Below are positions 36,252-45,569 of a stretch of 64,000 nucleotides of DNA, piece after piece. The DNA is taken from the NCBI RefSeq assembly GCF_900188395.1, contig NZ_FZOB01000007.1:1-64000 (forward strand), read 5' to 3'. The position numbers were made by a program, and so were the translations under genes. The notes beneath the pieces are model-generated. The model was given only the letters and a program-made list of their open reading frames with translations, was not told the origin of the DNA and made no database searches. The stretch is from Desulfurobacterium atlanticum. Its GTDB lineage: Bacteria; Aquificota; Aquificia; Desulfurobacteriales; Desulfurobacteriaceae. Position 1 is the first letter of the stretch. Every line of letters starts with the position of its first letter.

Positions 36252-37204
36252 TTTGCTGTTTTTATTTCCTTGAGATTTTCCAAAAGCTCTCTACAGCTTT
36301 TGCTTCTCATCACTTTTTCGTTCAGCTTTGCTTTTCCTCTTATCCCTTTAAAAAGCTGGACAATCTGCATCTTTATCTCTTTGCAGGCTTTTTCTTTCTT
36401 CATAAACTCCCACATCATCTCAAGTTCCTGCAGGATAAACTCTATCCTTTCGGAAAATGTGGCTTTGTAGTCTCTTCTCTCTTTAAACTCTTTAAATATC
36501 CACGGGTTTGATACTGCTCCCCTTCCTGCCATCACACCGTCACATCCTGTCTCTTCAAACATCCTTTCAACATCTTTCCATTTCCATACATCGCCGCTTC
36601 CGACTATCGGCACAGGACTTAATTTTTTCAAATCCTTTATCCTTTCCCACCTTGCTTTTCCTGAAAAAAGCTCTGTGGAAAGTCGCGGGTGAAGGGCTAT
36701 AAGGGAAACACCGCCTTCTATAAGGTTTTCGGCTATCTTTTCAAGATTGTCCTCTTTAAATCCAAGTCTGATTTTTGCCGTTACAGGAATGTTGTAAGGT
36801 TTTAAAGCGGCAACCGTTTCTCTGATTATCTCTTTCATTATTTCAGGATACTGAAGAAGGTAAGCAGCGGATTTTGATTTTAAAACCTTTTTGACAGAAC
36901 ATCCAAAGTTTATATCTATCGCGTCTGGCCTGCATTTTTCAGCAACAATTTCGGCAGCTTTTGCTATCTCTTCCGGATTTCTTCCGTAAAGCTGAAGGTG
37001 AATCGGTCTTTCCTCTTCGGTAAAGTAGGCAAGTTCTCTTTCTATTCCTTTGTAGATTATCCCCGTTGCGTTCATAAGTTCAGAGTAAACTCTATCTGCT
37101 CCAAGCCGCCTGCAAAGTCTTCTGAACGCTGAATGGGTGTAACCTGCCATGGGAGCAAGGATTATCTCTTTACCTTTAAACAGTTTATACCTCCTCTGTC
37201 GCAA
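36248..37204 (-). CDS. dus: tRNA-dihydrouridine synthase
   Basis: This 318-residue FMN-dependent TIM-barrel enzyme reduces uridines in tRNA. It has the FMN-site start LAPMAGYTHSAFRRL, catalytic C102 in INFGCSVKKVLKS, and GSGDVWKWKDVERMFEETGC with MAGRGAVSNPWIF for phosphate binding. The Cys loop reads GCSVKK where most Dus have GCPVKK. It overlaps the radical SAM gene by 20 bp and converges on the metallophosphoesterase gene with a 4-bp overlap. Confidence 0.93.
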   Translation of the reverse strand: MRQRRYKLFKGKEIILAPMAGYTHSAFRRLCRRLGADRVYSELMNATGIIYKGIERELAYFTEEERPIHLQLYGRNPEEIAKAAEIVAEKCRPDAIDINFGCSVKKVLKSKSAAYLLQYPEIMKEIIRETVAALKPYNIPVTAKIRLGFKEDNLEKIAENLIEGGVSLIALHPRLSTELFSGKARWERIKDLKKLSPVPIVGSGDVWKWKDVERMFEETGCDGVMAGRGAVSNPWIFKEFKERRDYKATFSERIEFILQELEMMWEFMKKEKACKEIKMQIVQLFKGIRGKAKLNEKVMRSKSCRELLENLKEIKTAN

Positions 37205-38045
37205 GTCTTAAACCCAATTTTTCGGCAAACCGGTAAACTTCCTGAAACTCTTCAGGTGTTACTCTTCTTGCTATTTCGGGGAACTCCTTTGCTCTGAAGG
37301 CTGGAAAATACTGCTCCATAACGTTTACATAGGCATCTCTTCCGAGATTTTCAGCTATCCATTTTAGAATCTCTTTACTATCCTCTGTGAATCCTGGCAT
37401 CACAAGATGCCTTATAATCAAGCCTTTTGTAGCTATTTTGCGGGTATCGGTTTTTAGATTTCCAACCTGGCGGAACATCTCTTTTACCGCTTCCTTTACA
37501 ACTTCAGGATAATCCGGTGCAAGAAGGTATTTTTTTGCAAACTCTCTGTTAAATGTTTTTATATCCGGCATGTAGATGTCTATCAATCCTTCAATTTTCT
37601 TTAAAGTTTCAACCTTCTCGTAGCCTCCGCAGTTATAGACTATCGGAACGGTTAATCCCTTTTCCTTTGCTTTTATGATTCCTTCTGCTATAAGCGGTAT
37701 CTGGTGGGTGGGAGTAACAAAATTTATGTTATGGCATCCCCGACCTTGAAGGTAAAGCATAATGTTTACAAGGTCTTTAACATCAATCTCTTCTCCTTCT
37801 GCGTAATGGGAAATATCAAAGTTCTGACAGAATACACAGCCTAAATTGCATCCGGAGAGAAATATTGTTCCCGAACCTCCCACACCTGTTAAAACAGGTT
37901 CTTCTCCAAAATGAGGAAATGCAGAGGCAACTTTGAGTTTATCTCTTACTTTACAAAAGCCTGTTTCTTTTCTTCTGTCAACCCTGCAATCTCTCGGACA
38001 GAGAGTACAGGAGGAGAAAACGTTTTCGGGAAAAGGGTTATTCAC
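37185..38045 (-). CDS. Radical SAM protein of the PflA-like activating-enzyme group
   Basis: This 286-residue protein has the radical SAM cluster motif CNLGCVFC (C66, C70, C73), an N-terminal set of cysteines (C13, C16, C20, C31) that could bind a further metal centre, and the NCGGYEKVETL and DIKTFN segments seen in the 'putative pyruvate formate-lyase activating enzyme' group (PflX/YgfA-like, COG1313). The substrate of this group is unknown. No glycyl-radical enzyme is nearby. It overlaps the decarboxylase gene by 8 bp and dus by 20 bp, giving a three-gene minus-strand operon. Confidence 0.82.
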   Translation of the reverse strand: MNNPFPENVFSSCTLCPRDCRVDRRKETGFCKVRDKLKVASAFPHFGEEPVLTGVGGSGTIFLSGCNLGCVFCQNFDISHYAEGEEIDVKDLVNIMLYLQGRGCHNINFVTPTHQIPLIAEGIIKAKEKGLTVPIVYNCGGYEKVETLKKIEGLIDIYMPDIKTFNREFAKKYLLAPDYPEVVKEAVKEMFRQVGNLKTDTRKIATKGLIIRHLVMPGFTEDSKEILKWIAENLGRDAYVNVMEQYFPAFRAKEFPEIARRVTPEEFQEVYRFAEKLGLRLATEEV

Positions 38046-39183
38046 CTTTCACTCCTTCAAGTATCTCTTCTGGCGTAAGCGGTATTGTGTCAACTTTCTC
38101 ATTGCCGGGATTAACCACAACCTGAAGGAATCTTTTCCCGTTTAAAAGCCATTCAATCTTATCCCGCAGTTTTAACCTTTCCCATACACAGTCTGTCTCT
38201 TTAAATCCCATTCCCCTTGCCACAACTTCAACATCGGCTGTTGAGAAGTTAAAGTTTTCCTGGTCTCCCGTACTTCCCCATGTGCCGTTATCAACACAGA
38301 AGATTTTAAAGTTTTCTTTTCCATAAACTGCACAGGTTGCAATGGTTCCTGTATTCATAAGCAGAGAACCGTCACCGTCTATTGAGATAACGTTTCTCTC
38401 TGTTGCGATTGAGTAGCCTAAAGCGATAGATGAAACCAGCCCGAGACTTCCCAGCATATAAAAGACAGGATTTTTAACATTGAGTATCTTTTTAAGATGG
38501 TAAACTTCCCTTGCAGGAAATCCTATGTTTGCAAACAGTGTGATTTTGCTGTCATCTGTCTCTTTAAGAAACAGAAGAAGTTCTGATAGGGCTTCAAACC
38601 TTCTCATATCGGGGTTTTCTATCTCTTTTTCAATTTTTACTTCTACTACTTTCTTTCTTTCCTTCTCAAATACAGGATTTTTACACTCTTCACCTTCAAA
38701 AAGTGCAGGGGATAATAGTATCGCCACAGGAATTCTCTCTTTAAAGGCTCTATCAATTGCACTCGGAATCAAGTGAAGTGAATTTTTGTCATACACCTTT
38801 ATAACAGGGACATTACACGCTTTAAAAATGTTTTCAACCGTCTCTCCCATCAGAACCTGCGGAACTATTTTCTCTTTGTAGATACCTCTGTGAGACACAA
38901 AAATTGGTAAAGGTATATTGTAAGTTTTTATAAGTGTTATAAGTGCTCCTATGATGTTTCCCACACCTGAAGATTGGATAAACATGGCGTATCTTTTCTT
39001 TCCAAGGAAAAGGCCGGCCGCTATTCCCAATCCTTCCTCTTCCCTTGTTAGTTTTATATGCTTTTCCTTATAGTTTGAATCAAATTGCTGGAGGAGGGAT
39101 TTAATTCTGTCACAGGGAAGGGAAAGAGCGTAATCTATCTTCGCTCCTTTTAAAACACCTAATATAAATGACGATACTTCCAT
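38038..39183 (-). CDS. comDE: Fused ComDE-type thiamine-diphosphate decarboxylase (sulfopyruvate or phosphonopyruvate)
   Basis: The protein has 381 residues. The N-terminal part (1-165) is a ComD-like domain with the cofactor-activating Glu in TREEEGLGIAAG (E50). A charged linker (about 170-200) leads to a ComE-like domain (about 205-381) with the diphosphate site SIDGDGSLLMNTG (GDGS 270-273) and DNGTWGSTG. In methanogens ComDE converts sulfopyruvate to sulfoacetaldehyde for coenzyme M. The closest alternative is phosphonopyruvate decarboxylase of phosphonate synthesis, whose fold and motifs are very similar. No PepM, ComA/B/C or other pathway gene is in view. It heads a minus-strand operon with a radical SAM gene and dus. 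Confidence 0.78.
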   Translation of the reverse strand: MEVSSFILGVLKGAKIDYALSLPCDRIKSLLQQFDSNYKEKHIKLTREEEGLGIAAGLFLGKKRYAMFIQSSGVGNIIGALITLIKTYNIPLPIFVSHRGIYKEKIVPQVLMGETVENIFKACNVPVIKVYDKNSLHLIPSAIDRAFKERIPVAILLSPALFEGEECKNPVFEKERKKVVEVKIEKEIENPDMRRFEALSELLLFLKETDDSKITLFANIGFPAREVYHLKKILNVKNPVFYMLGSLGLVSSIALGYSIATERNVISIDGDGSLLMNTGTIATCAVYGKENFKIFCVDNGTWGSTGDQENFNFSTADVEVVARGMGFKETDCVWERLKLRDKIEWLLNGKRFLQVVVNPGNEKVDTIPLTPEEILEGVKGE

Positions 39184-39308
39184 TTCCTGCCCCTTAAATG
39201 CTGTTTTTTGAATAATAGCAAACCTTTTATTGCCTGAGATAGATTAAATCATAAATATAGTTGATAAAATAGTTTAAATCTCATTAAATCTCAACAGATG
39301 GAGGTTGG

Positions 39309-40730
39309 ATGTTTAAGAACATATTCAGAAAAAAGGAAAATGACGGATTTCTCACTCCGAAGCAGATAGTAGAAGAGCTTGATAAATACATAGTCGGGCA
39401 AAAAGAGGCTAAAAAGGCTGTAGCTGTTGCCCTTAGAAACCGCTGGAGAAGACAGAGACTTCCTGAAGATATGAGAGAAGAAGTGGCGCCCAAAAACATA
39501 ATTATGATTGGTCCCACAGGAGTGGGAAAAACAGAGATAGCAAGGAGACTGGCAAAGCTTGTTAACGCTCCTTTTGTAAAGGTGGAAGCGACAAAGTTTA
39601 CAGAAGTCGGTTATGTTGGTAGAGATGTTGAATCAATGATAAGAGACCTTGTTGAAATAGCGGTTAACATGGTTAAAGAGGAGAAGATAGAGGAAGTCAA
39701 GCAGAAAGCCCGGGAGATGGCTTACGATAGAATTGCTGAGTATCTTGTGCCGGAACCTTCAAAGAAAGCTCCTTCTTTTGAGAATCTTTTTGACGTTTTC
39801 CTTCCCCAGCAGCAGAAAAGAAGGGAAGAACCTGATTTTTCAGAGGTGAAAAAAGAAAAGGAAAGGTATAGAAAGCTTGTTAAAGAAGGGAAACTTGATG
39901 AAGAGGAGATAGAAATCCCTGTAACCGTTGAAACAACACCAAATATCGGTGTTATAGGTATCGGGCCTGGTATGGGAGCAGATGCTGGAAATATTCAGGA
40001 TTTACTCTCTTCAATCTTTCCAAAACCGAAAAAGCTCAGAAAGATGAAGATAAAAGAAGCGATAAAGTATCTTGAGCAGGAAGAGGCACAAAAGCTGATA
40101 GATATGGATGAAGTTATAAAGGAAGCGATAAACAGGGTGGAAAACCACGGAATAGTGTTTATAGATGAGATAGACAAGGTTGCAGCAAAAGGTGGTGGTA
40201 AAGGACCGGATGTATCAAGAGAGGGAGTTCAAAGAGACCTTCTCCCTATAGTTGAAGGGTGTAAAGTGCCTACAAAATACGGTCTTATAAAAACAGACCA
40301 TATTCTTTTTATAGCAGCTGGAGCGTTTCATATTGCAAAACCTTCAGACCTTCTTCCTGAGCTTCAGGGAAGATTTCCTATAAGGGTTGAACTGAAACCT
40401 CTTACAAAGGAGGACTTTATAAGAATTCTTACAGAGCCGAAGAACGCCCTTACAAAACAGTATGTTGAGCTTCTTAAAACAGAAGGCGTTGAGATTGAGT
40501 TTACGCAGGACGGAATTGAAGAGATAGCTAAAATGGCAGAGGAAGCAAATACAAAGGCGGAAAATATAGGTGCAAGAAGGCTTCACACCGTTCTTGAAAG
40601 GTTGCTTGAAGATGTTTCTTTCAACGCTCCCGATATGAAGGGAGAAAAGGTTGTTATAGACAGTAAGTATGTAAGGGAGAAACTTGGCAACATTATTGAA
40701 GATGAAGATTTAACCAGATATATTCTTTGA
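39309..40730 (+). CDS. hslU: HslU, ATPase subunit of the HslUV protease
   Basis: This is a 473-residue AAA+ unfoldase. It has Walker [10 protein letters not shown] (68-76), the pore motif region GYVGRD (about 100), an inserted I-domain (about 115-235), Walker [11 protein letters not shown], and the C-terminal tail ending YIL that inserts into HslV. It unfolds substrates for the HslV peptidase. The gene for HslV, which normally precedes hslU, is absent here: upstream is the divergent comDE-like gene. GGAGG precedes the ATG. It starts a long plus-strand run with pepQ and fabG. Confidence 0.96.
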   Translation: MFKNIFRKKENDGFLTPKQIVEELDKYIVGQKEAKKAVAVALRNRWRRQRLPEDMREEVAPKNIIMIGPTGVGKTEIARRLAKLVNAPFVKVEATKFTEVGYVGRDVESMIRDLVEIAVNMVKEEKIEEVKQKAREMAYDRIAEYLVPEPSKKAPSFENLFDVFLPQQQKRREEPDFSEVKKEKERYRKLVKEGKLDEEEIEIPVTVETTPNIGVIGIGPGMGADAGNIQDLLSSIFPKPKKLRKMKIKEAIKYLEQEEAQKLIDMDEVIKEAINRVENHGIVFIDEIDKVAAKGGGKGPDVSREGVQRDLLPIVEGCKVPTKYGLIKTDHILFIAAGAFHIAKPSDLLPELQGRFPIRVELKPLTKEDFIRILTEPKNALTKQYVELLKTEGVEIEFTQDGIEEIAKMAEEANTKAENIGARRLHTVLERLLEDVSFNAPDMKGEKVVIDSKYVREKLGNIIEDEDLTRYIL

Positions 40731-40740
40731 GGTTTTTTGT

Positions 40741-41760
40741 ATGGGAAATGTTGAGAAAGTTGCGTATAAAGTTGGAAAATTTGGAGATTTTTATGTCTCG
40801 TTTGATGTTAAGGAGATTCTTTACCTGATATCTTTTCAGCTCTCCTTTGGATTTGTAGCTGTTTCTTCAAAAGGAGAAGGGTTTTTGTTTACAGATAAGC
40901 GTTATCTTAATAAGGCTAAAGAAGAGGTAGAAGGGTTTAAAGTTTTTGAGTGGAAAGGAATTGATGCTTTAAAAAGTTTCTTTGAAGGTAAGATATTAAT
41001 CGTTGATCCTGATAGGATGAAACTTTCAATGTTCAATCAGCTTTCCGGGCAATTTCAAATTGTTCAGGTAAAAAATTTTCTAAAAGAGTTTCGTATGGTT
41101 AAATCGGAAACAGAAATTTACTGTATAGGAAGAGCGGTGGCTGTTGCCGAACAGGCTTTAAAGGATGTTCTTCACCTTCTTAAACCAGGAATTACAGAGT
41201 ATCAGTTCAGGAAAGCCCTTGTAGAAAGACTATTCTATTACGGAAGTGAAGAGGCTTTTGAGACAATAGTTGCTTCTGGAAAAGGGAGTGCAATTCCCCA
41301 CTGGAAAACATCCCAGAAAGAGATAAAAAACGGTGATGTTGTTATTGTTGATTTTGGAGCAGTGTTTAACGGTTATGTTTCTGATATAACAAGAACTTTT
41401 CTTGTCGGTGATGTTCCTTCAGATATGAAGGAGATTTACGATGTTGTTCTTGAAGCTCAACTTAAAGGTATAAAAACTATAAAAGCGGGAGTTTCGTGTA
41501 AAAAAGTTGATAAAATTGTCAGGGATTTTATCTCAGAAAGGGGATATGGGGAGTATTTTATTCACGGGACAGGTCACGGAATAGGAGTTGAGGTTCATGA
41601 GTATCCCGTGCTTAATCCCCGCTCTGAGGATGTTTTATCTGAAAGGGCTGTTGTAACTGTTGAACCGGGTATCTACCTGCCCGAGCTTGGCGGTGTAAGG
41701 ATTGAAGATGATGTGATGGTTGTTGACAAAGGGGTTTCCCTTGTAACGCTTGAAAAGTAG
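40741..41760 (+). CDS. pepQ: M24 family Xaa-Pro peptidase
   Basis: The 339-residue enzyme has a creatinase-like N-terminal domain (about 1-115) and a pita-bread catalytic domain. All five metal ligands are recognisable: D in VIVDFGAVFNG, D in YVSDITRTF, H in HGTGHGIGVEVHEYP, E in VEPGIYLP and E in VRIEDD. It removes N-terminal residues before proline. It lies 10 bp after hslU, suggesting joint expression in peptide turnover. Confidence 0.9.
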   Translation: MGNVEKVAYKVGKFGDFYVSFDVKEILYLISFQLSFGFVAVSSKGEGFLFTDKRYLNKAKEEVEGFKVFEWKGIDALKSFFEGKILIVDPDRMKLSMFNQLSGQFQIVQVKNFLKEFRMVKSETEIYCIGRAVAVAEQALKDVLHLLKPGITEYQFRKALVERLFYYGSEEAFETIVASGKGSAIPHWKTSQKEIKNGDVVIVDFGAVFNGYVSDITRTFLVGDVPSDMKEIYDVVLEAQLKGIKTIKAGVSCKKVDKIVRDFISERGYGEYFIHGTGHGIGVEVHEYPVLNPRSEDVLSERAVVTVEPGIYLPELGGVRIEDDVMVVDKGVSLVTLEK

Positions 41761-41777
41761 CTTTATAAGGAGGATAG

Positions 41778-42512
41778 ATGGGAAGGGTAATAGATATTTC
41801 AGGGAAAGTTGCACTTGTAACCGGAGGAACGAGAGGGATCGGAAAAGCGATAGCAGTTGCATTAAAAGAAGCCGGAGCAACCGTCTATATAACAGGTACA
41901 AATGAAGAAAAGACAAAAGCGGTTGCCAGAGAGATAGGTGTAAATGGTTTAAAAATGAATGTTTGCGACAGAGAAGAGGTAAAGGAAAAGGTAGCCTTAA
42001 TCGTGGAAAAAGAAGGAAAAATAGATATTCTTGTTAATAATGCAGGAATAACAAGAGATACGCTCTTTATGAGAATGAAAGATGAAGATTGGGACAGTGT
42101 GATAGATACAAACTTAAATGGCGTTTATAACGTAACAAGGCAGGTTATTCCTGTTATGATGAAAAAACGTAGTGGTTGTGTAGTAAATATCTCATCTGTT
42201 GTAGGGTTTACAGGAAATCCCGGTCAGGTTAACTATTCAGCCACAAAATCTGCTCTTATAGGATTTACCAAATCTCTTGCAAAAGAGGTAGCCTCAAGGG
42301 GGATAAGGGTTAACACCGTTGCTCCGGGATACATAACAACAGATATGACAGAAAAGATACCTGAAAAGGTGAAGGAAGCACTTGTAAAATCCATTCCGAT
42401 GAGAAGAGAGGGAGAACCTTCTGAAATTGCTGATACTGTTCTTTTCCTTGTTTCTGATATGGCATCTTACATAACAGGCACCACAATCCATGTTAATGGT
42501 GGACTTTTCTAA
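41778..42512 (+). CDS. fabG: 3-oxoacyl-ACP reductase FabG
   Basis: This 244-residue short-chain dehydrogenase performs the first reduction of each fatty-acid elongation cycle with NADPH. It has the cofactor motif TGGTRGIGKA (about 15-24), NNAG (about 86-89), and the catalytic Ser and YxxxK in NISSVVGFTGNPGQVNYSATK-like order (Y and K near 154 and 158). The PGYITTDMT segment is typical of FabG. AAGGAGG precedes the start, and acpP follows 47 bp downstream. Confidence 0.94.
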   Translation: MGRVIDISGKVALVTGGTRGIGKAIAVALKEAGATVYITGTNEEKTKAVAREIGVNGLKMNVCDREEVKEKVALIVEKEGKIDILVNNAGITRDTLFMRMKDEDWDSVIDTNLNGVYNVTRQVIPVMMKKRSGCVVNISSVVGFTGNPGQVNYSATKSALIGFTKSLAKEVASRGIRVNTVAPGYITTDMTEKIPEKVKEALVKSIPMRREGEPSEIADTVLFLVSDMASYITGTTIHVNGGLF

Positions 42513-42559
42513 AAGTAGGAATATAATTTCCACTACCAACTATTTAAGGGAGGTTTAAT

Positions 42560-42796
42560 ATGGCAGAAAACATCGAAGAAAAGGTGAAAGAACTTATCGC
42601 CGATAGACTTGGAGTTGACCCTGAAGAGGTAACACCAGAAGCTTCTTTTGTAGAAGATCTTGGTGCAGATTCTCTTGACACAGTTGAGCTTGTTATGGCT
42701 CTTGAAGAAGAGTTTGGAATTGAAATTCCTGACGAAGATGCTGAAAAGATTCAGACAGTTGGTGATGCGATAGAATACATTAAAAATCACACTTAA
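42560..42796 (+). CDS. acpP: Acyl carrier protein
   Basis: This is a 78-residue acidic helical carrier. The phosphopantetheine attachment serine is S38 in [12 protein letters not shown]. It carries growing acyl chains in fatty-acid synthesis. The fabG-acpP order matches the common fab cluster. GGGAGG precedes the ATG. Confidence 0.97.
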   Translation: MAENIEEKVKELIADRLGVDPEEVTPEASFVEDLGADSLDTVELVMALEEEFGIEIPDEDAEKIQTVGDAIEYIKNHT

Positions 42797-42811
42797 AAGT
42801 AAATCACTTCA

Positions 42812-42831
42812 AAGGGAGCTTAAGCTCCCTT
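42812..42831 (+). terminator. Hairpin after acpP
   Basis: A perfect palindrome with half-site AAGGGAGCTT lies 15 bp after the stop. It is followed by CCCTGCCC rather than a T-run, so it is more likely a stability hairpin or weak terminator. Confidence 0.45.
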
Positions 42832-42926
42832 CCCTGCCCAATTTTCCCATTTCTTTCAATTTAAAAAAAGTTTACAATTAATTTTAAAAGTTTCATTTTT
42901 AAAATCCAACTTTTCTTGGGAGAAAA

Positions 42927-43898
42927 ATGAGTGTTTTCATAAGAGACATCTATCAAATGCCACAGGGACAGGAGTTTGAAGATTTTTTTCTTATTGAGAG
43001 TGCCGAAATAAAAAAACACAGAACAGGAGAACCGTATTTAAGGCTTATCATCTCTGACAGAACAGGAACCCTTCCTGTTTTATGGTGGAAACCGCCAAAA
43101 GATGCTGACCTTACAATTTTTAAAAAGGGCGATGTTGTTTTTATCTCTGCTTATGTTGAAATTTTTCAGGGAAATGTTCAGCCGAAAATAAAATCCATGC
43201 GGCATGCTCAGGAAGGGGAATTTGCCGAAGATAAATTCATATCAAAAAGCCGCTTTGATATAGAAGAGCAGTTTACAAAGCTGCTTGAGATTATAGAGAC
43301 TATCAAAAATCCTTATCTTAAGAAGCTTCTTGAAGTGATATTCTACGATGATGAAATATCTTCTGCCTTTACAAAAGCTCCAGGCGGAAAGTTTATCCAT
43401 CACGCTTCAATAGGGGGACTTATTGAACACACTCTTGGAGTTGTGGAAATATGTGAAGTTGTTGCAAAACGTTATAAAAGTATAGACAGAGACCTTTTAA
43501 TAACAGCGGCTATTTTGCACGATATAGGGAAAATTCACGAATACAGCATTAAAATTGCGATAGATAGAACAGATGAAGGGATTCTTCTTGGTCATATCTA
43601 TACCGGTAGTGAGCTGATAGCTAAAAAGATAGATGAAATAGAAGGTTTTCCAAAAGAATTAAAAATGAAACTTCTCCACTGTATCCTCTCTCACCACGGA
43701 GAGTATGAATATGGTTCTCCAAAAAGACCAAAAACACTTGAAGCTGTGGCGCTCCACTTCGCAGATGCCCTTGATTCAAAAGTGAAAGGGTATGAAGAGC
43801 ATATAGAGAGGGAACTTGGAGAAGAAAAGGGCTGGACCAAAAGACACTTTGCCTATGATGTTCCTATCTATTTTGACGGGGAGATAAACTATGAATAG
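42927..43898 (+). CDS. YhaM-type 3'-5' exoribonuclease (OB fold plus HD domain)
   Basis: The 323-residue protein has an N-terminal OB-fold (about 10-100) and a C-terminal HD phosphohydrolase domain. The metal-binding residues are visible in HHASIGGLIEHTLGVVE and ILHDIGKIHEY, and in ILSHHGEYEYGSP. This is the architecture of YhaM, a Mn-dependent RNA/DNA 3' exonuclease. The start has GGGAG upstream. It overlaps the purM start by 8 bp. Confidence 0.88.
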   Translation: MSVFIRDIYQMPQGQEFEDFFLIESAEIKKHRTGEPYLRLIISDRTGTLPVLWWKPPKDADLTIFKKGDVVFISAYVEIFQGNVQPKIKSMRHAQEGEFAEDKFISKSRFDIEEQFTKLLEIIETIKNPYLKKLLEVIFYDDEISSAFTKAPGGKFIHHASIGGLIEHTLGVVEICEVVAKRYKSIDRDLLITAAILHDIGKIHEYSIKIAIDRTDEGILLGHIYTGSELIAKKIDEIEGFPKELKMKLLHCILSHHGEYEYGSPKRPKTLEAVALHFADALDSKVKGYEEHIERELGEEKGWTKRHFAYDVPIYFDGEINYE

Positions 43899-44925
43899 GA
43901 AAAAACTAACCTATAAGGATGCCGGCGTTGACATTGAAGCTGGAGATACTCTGGTTGAAAAAATAAAGCCCTTTGCAAAGAGAACGTTTGATAAAAATGT
44001 TCTTGCAGGGATTGGCGGATTTGGTGCAGGATACCTTCTACCGGAAGGATACAAGAAGCCGGTTCTTGTCTCAGGCACTGATGGAGTGGGAACAAAGTTA
44101 AAGGTTGCCCAGATGTCAAGCATTCACGATACAATCGGTATAGACCTTGTAGCTATGTGTGTGAACGATATTTTAACAGTGGGAGCCAAACCCCTTTTTT
44201 TCCTTGATTACTTTGCCACCGGAAAGCTTTCTGTTGATGTTGCCGCCGATGTTGTTAAAGGAATTGCAAAAGGTTGCGAAATGGCAGGCTGTGCCCTTAT
44301 AGGCGGTGAAACAGCCGAAATGCCAGATTTTTACCCAGAAGGTGAGTATGACCTTGCAGGGTTTGTTGTGGGAATAGTTGATAGAGACAGATACATCACA
44401 GGAGAAAATATAGAAGCAGGAGATAAAATTTTAGGAATAGCATCTTCAGGTATCCACAGTAACGGCTACTCTCTTGTGAGAAAGCTGTTTTTTGAAATTT
44501 TGAGCCTTGGAATTGACGATGAGCTGGAAGAACTTGGAGGAAAAGTTTCCGATATTCTTCTAACACCTACAAAAATTTATGTTAAGTCTGTTCTTGAGCT
44601 TATTTCAAATATTGAAGTTAAAGGCCTTGCCCACATAACAGGTGGAGGGATTCCCGGAAATCTTGTCAGGATTCTTCCGGAAGGGAGAAAAGCCGTTATC
44701 AGGAAAGATTCCTGGGAAATTCTACCGATATTTAGGTTTATACAGGAAAAAGGGAATGTTCCTGAGGATGAGATGTTCAGGACATTTAATATGGGTATAG
44801 GTATGTGTGCTGTGGTCTCTCCTGATAATTTTAAAGAAGCTGTTGCTGTACTTGAGCAGGCCGGAGAGAAGGTTTTTGTGATAGGGGAAATAGTTGAAGG
44901 TGAAAGAAAGGTGGAAATGCTATGA
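43891..44925 (+). CDS. purM: Phosphoribosylformylglycinamidine cyclo-ligase
   Basis: This 344-residue enzyme makes aminoimidazole ribonucleotide in purine synthesis. It opens with LTYKDAGVDIEAGD, the PurM signature, and contains SGTDGVGTKLKVA, DLVAMCVNDIL and LIGGETAEMPDFYPEGEYDLAGF. It forms a two-gene purine unit with purN, overlapping it by 4 bp. Confidence 0.97.
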   Translation: MNRKKLTYKDAGVDIEAGDTLVEKIKPFAKRTFDKNVLAGIGGFGAGYLLPEGYKKPVLVSGTDGVGTKLKVAQMSSIHDTIGIDLVAMCVNDILTVGAKPLFFLDYFATGKLSVDVAADVVKGIAKGCEMAGCALIGGETAEMPDFYPEGEYDLAGFVVGIVDRDRYITGENIEAGDKILGIASSGIHSNGYSLVRKLFFEILSLGIDDELEELGGKVSDILLTPTKIYVKSVLELISNIEVKGLAHITGGGIPGNLVRILPEGRKAVIRKDSWEILPIFRFIQEKGNVPEDEMFRTFNMGIGMCAVVSPDNFKEAVAVLEQAGEKVFVIGEIVEGERKVEML

Positions 44926-45569
44926 GAATAGCCGTTTTTGCTTCCGGTCGTGGAACCAACTTTGAAAAGATAGCAGACGGAATCGTTTCAGGTAAGATAA
45001 ATGGAGAGATAGCTTTACTTTTTACAGACAGAAAAGAGGCTCCTGTTATAGAAAAGGCAAAAGAAAGAGGGATAGAAGTTGTTTTTCTTTCTCCCTCAAA
45101 GTTTGAAAGTAGAGAATCTTATGATAGAGAAATTTTAAACATTCTTGAAAGATATAAGATTGATCTTATCTGTCTTGCAGGTTATATGAGAATAGTAACT
45201 CCTGTTTTGATAGAACCGTTTAAACACAGAATTTTGAACATTCATCCTTCTCTTCTTCCTGCTTTTCCCGGTTTAAACGTTCAGAAAAAAGCTGTTGATT
45301 ACGGCGTGAAAATTTCAGGAGCTACCGTTCATATTGTTGATACAGGTGTTGACACAGGTCCGGTTGTTGTTCAGGCTGCTGTTCCTGTTGATATTAATGA
45401 TACAGATAAATCTCTTTCTGAAAAAATCTTAAGATGGGAACACCGCATCTATCCTCAGGCTGTTAAGTGGTTTGTTGATGGAAGGGTAAAAGTAGTAGGA
45501 AGGAAGGTTGTCATTGAAGGAGCGGATTATACCTCTTTGCCTGCTGTTCCTGCACTGGAGGATTTTTGA
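44922..45569 (+). CDS. purN: Phosphoribosylglycinamide formyltransferase
   Basis: The 215-residue enzyme transfers a formyl group from 10-formyl-THF to GAR. It has GRGTNFEKI near the N-terminus, the catalytic Asn-His in LNIHPSLLPAFPG, and the Asp in HIVDTGVDTGPVV. The ATGA overlap with purM indicates coupled translation. Its stop shares a base with the next start (TGATG). Confidence 0.96.
   Translation: MRIAVFASGRGTNFEKIADGIVSGKINGEIALLFTDRKEAPVIEKAKERGIEVVFLSPSKFESRESYDREILNILERYKIDLICLAGYMRIVTPVLIEPFKHRILNIHPSLLPAFPGLNVQKKAVDYGVKISGATVHIVDTGVDTGPVVVQAAVPVDINDTDKSLSEKILRWEHRIYPQAVKWFVDGRVKVVGRKVVIEGADYTSLPAVPALEDF

Noticed and set aside
42514-42545. GTAGGAA...TTCC-CTAC palindrome between fabG and acpP
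   Set aside because: The repeat is imperfect and bulged, with no T-run or known operator match; too weak to list.
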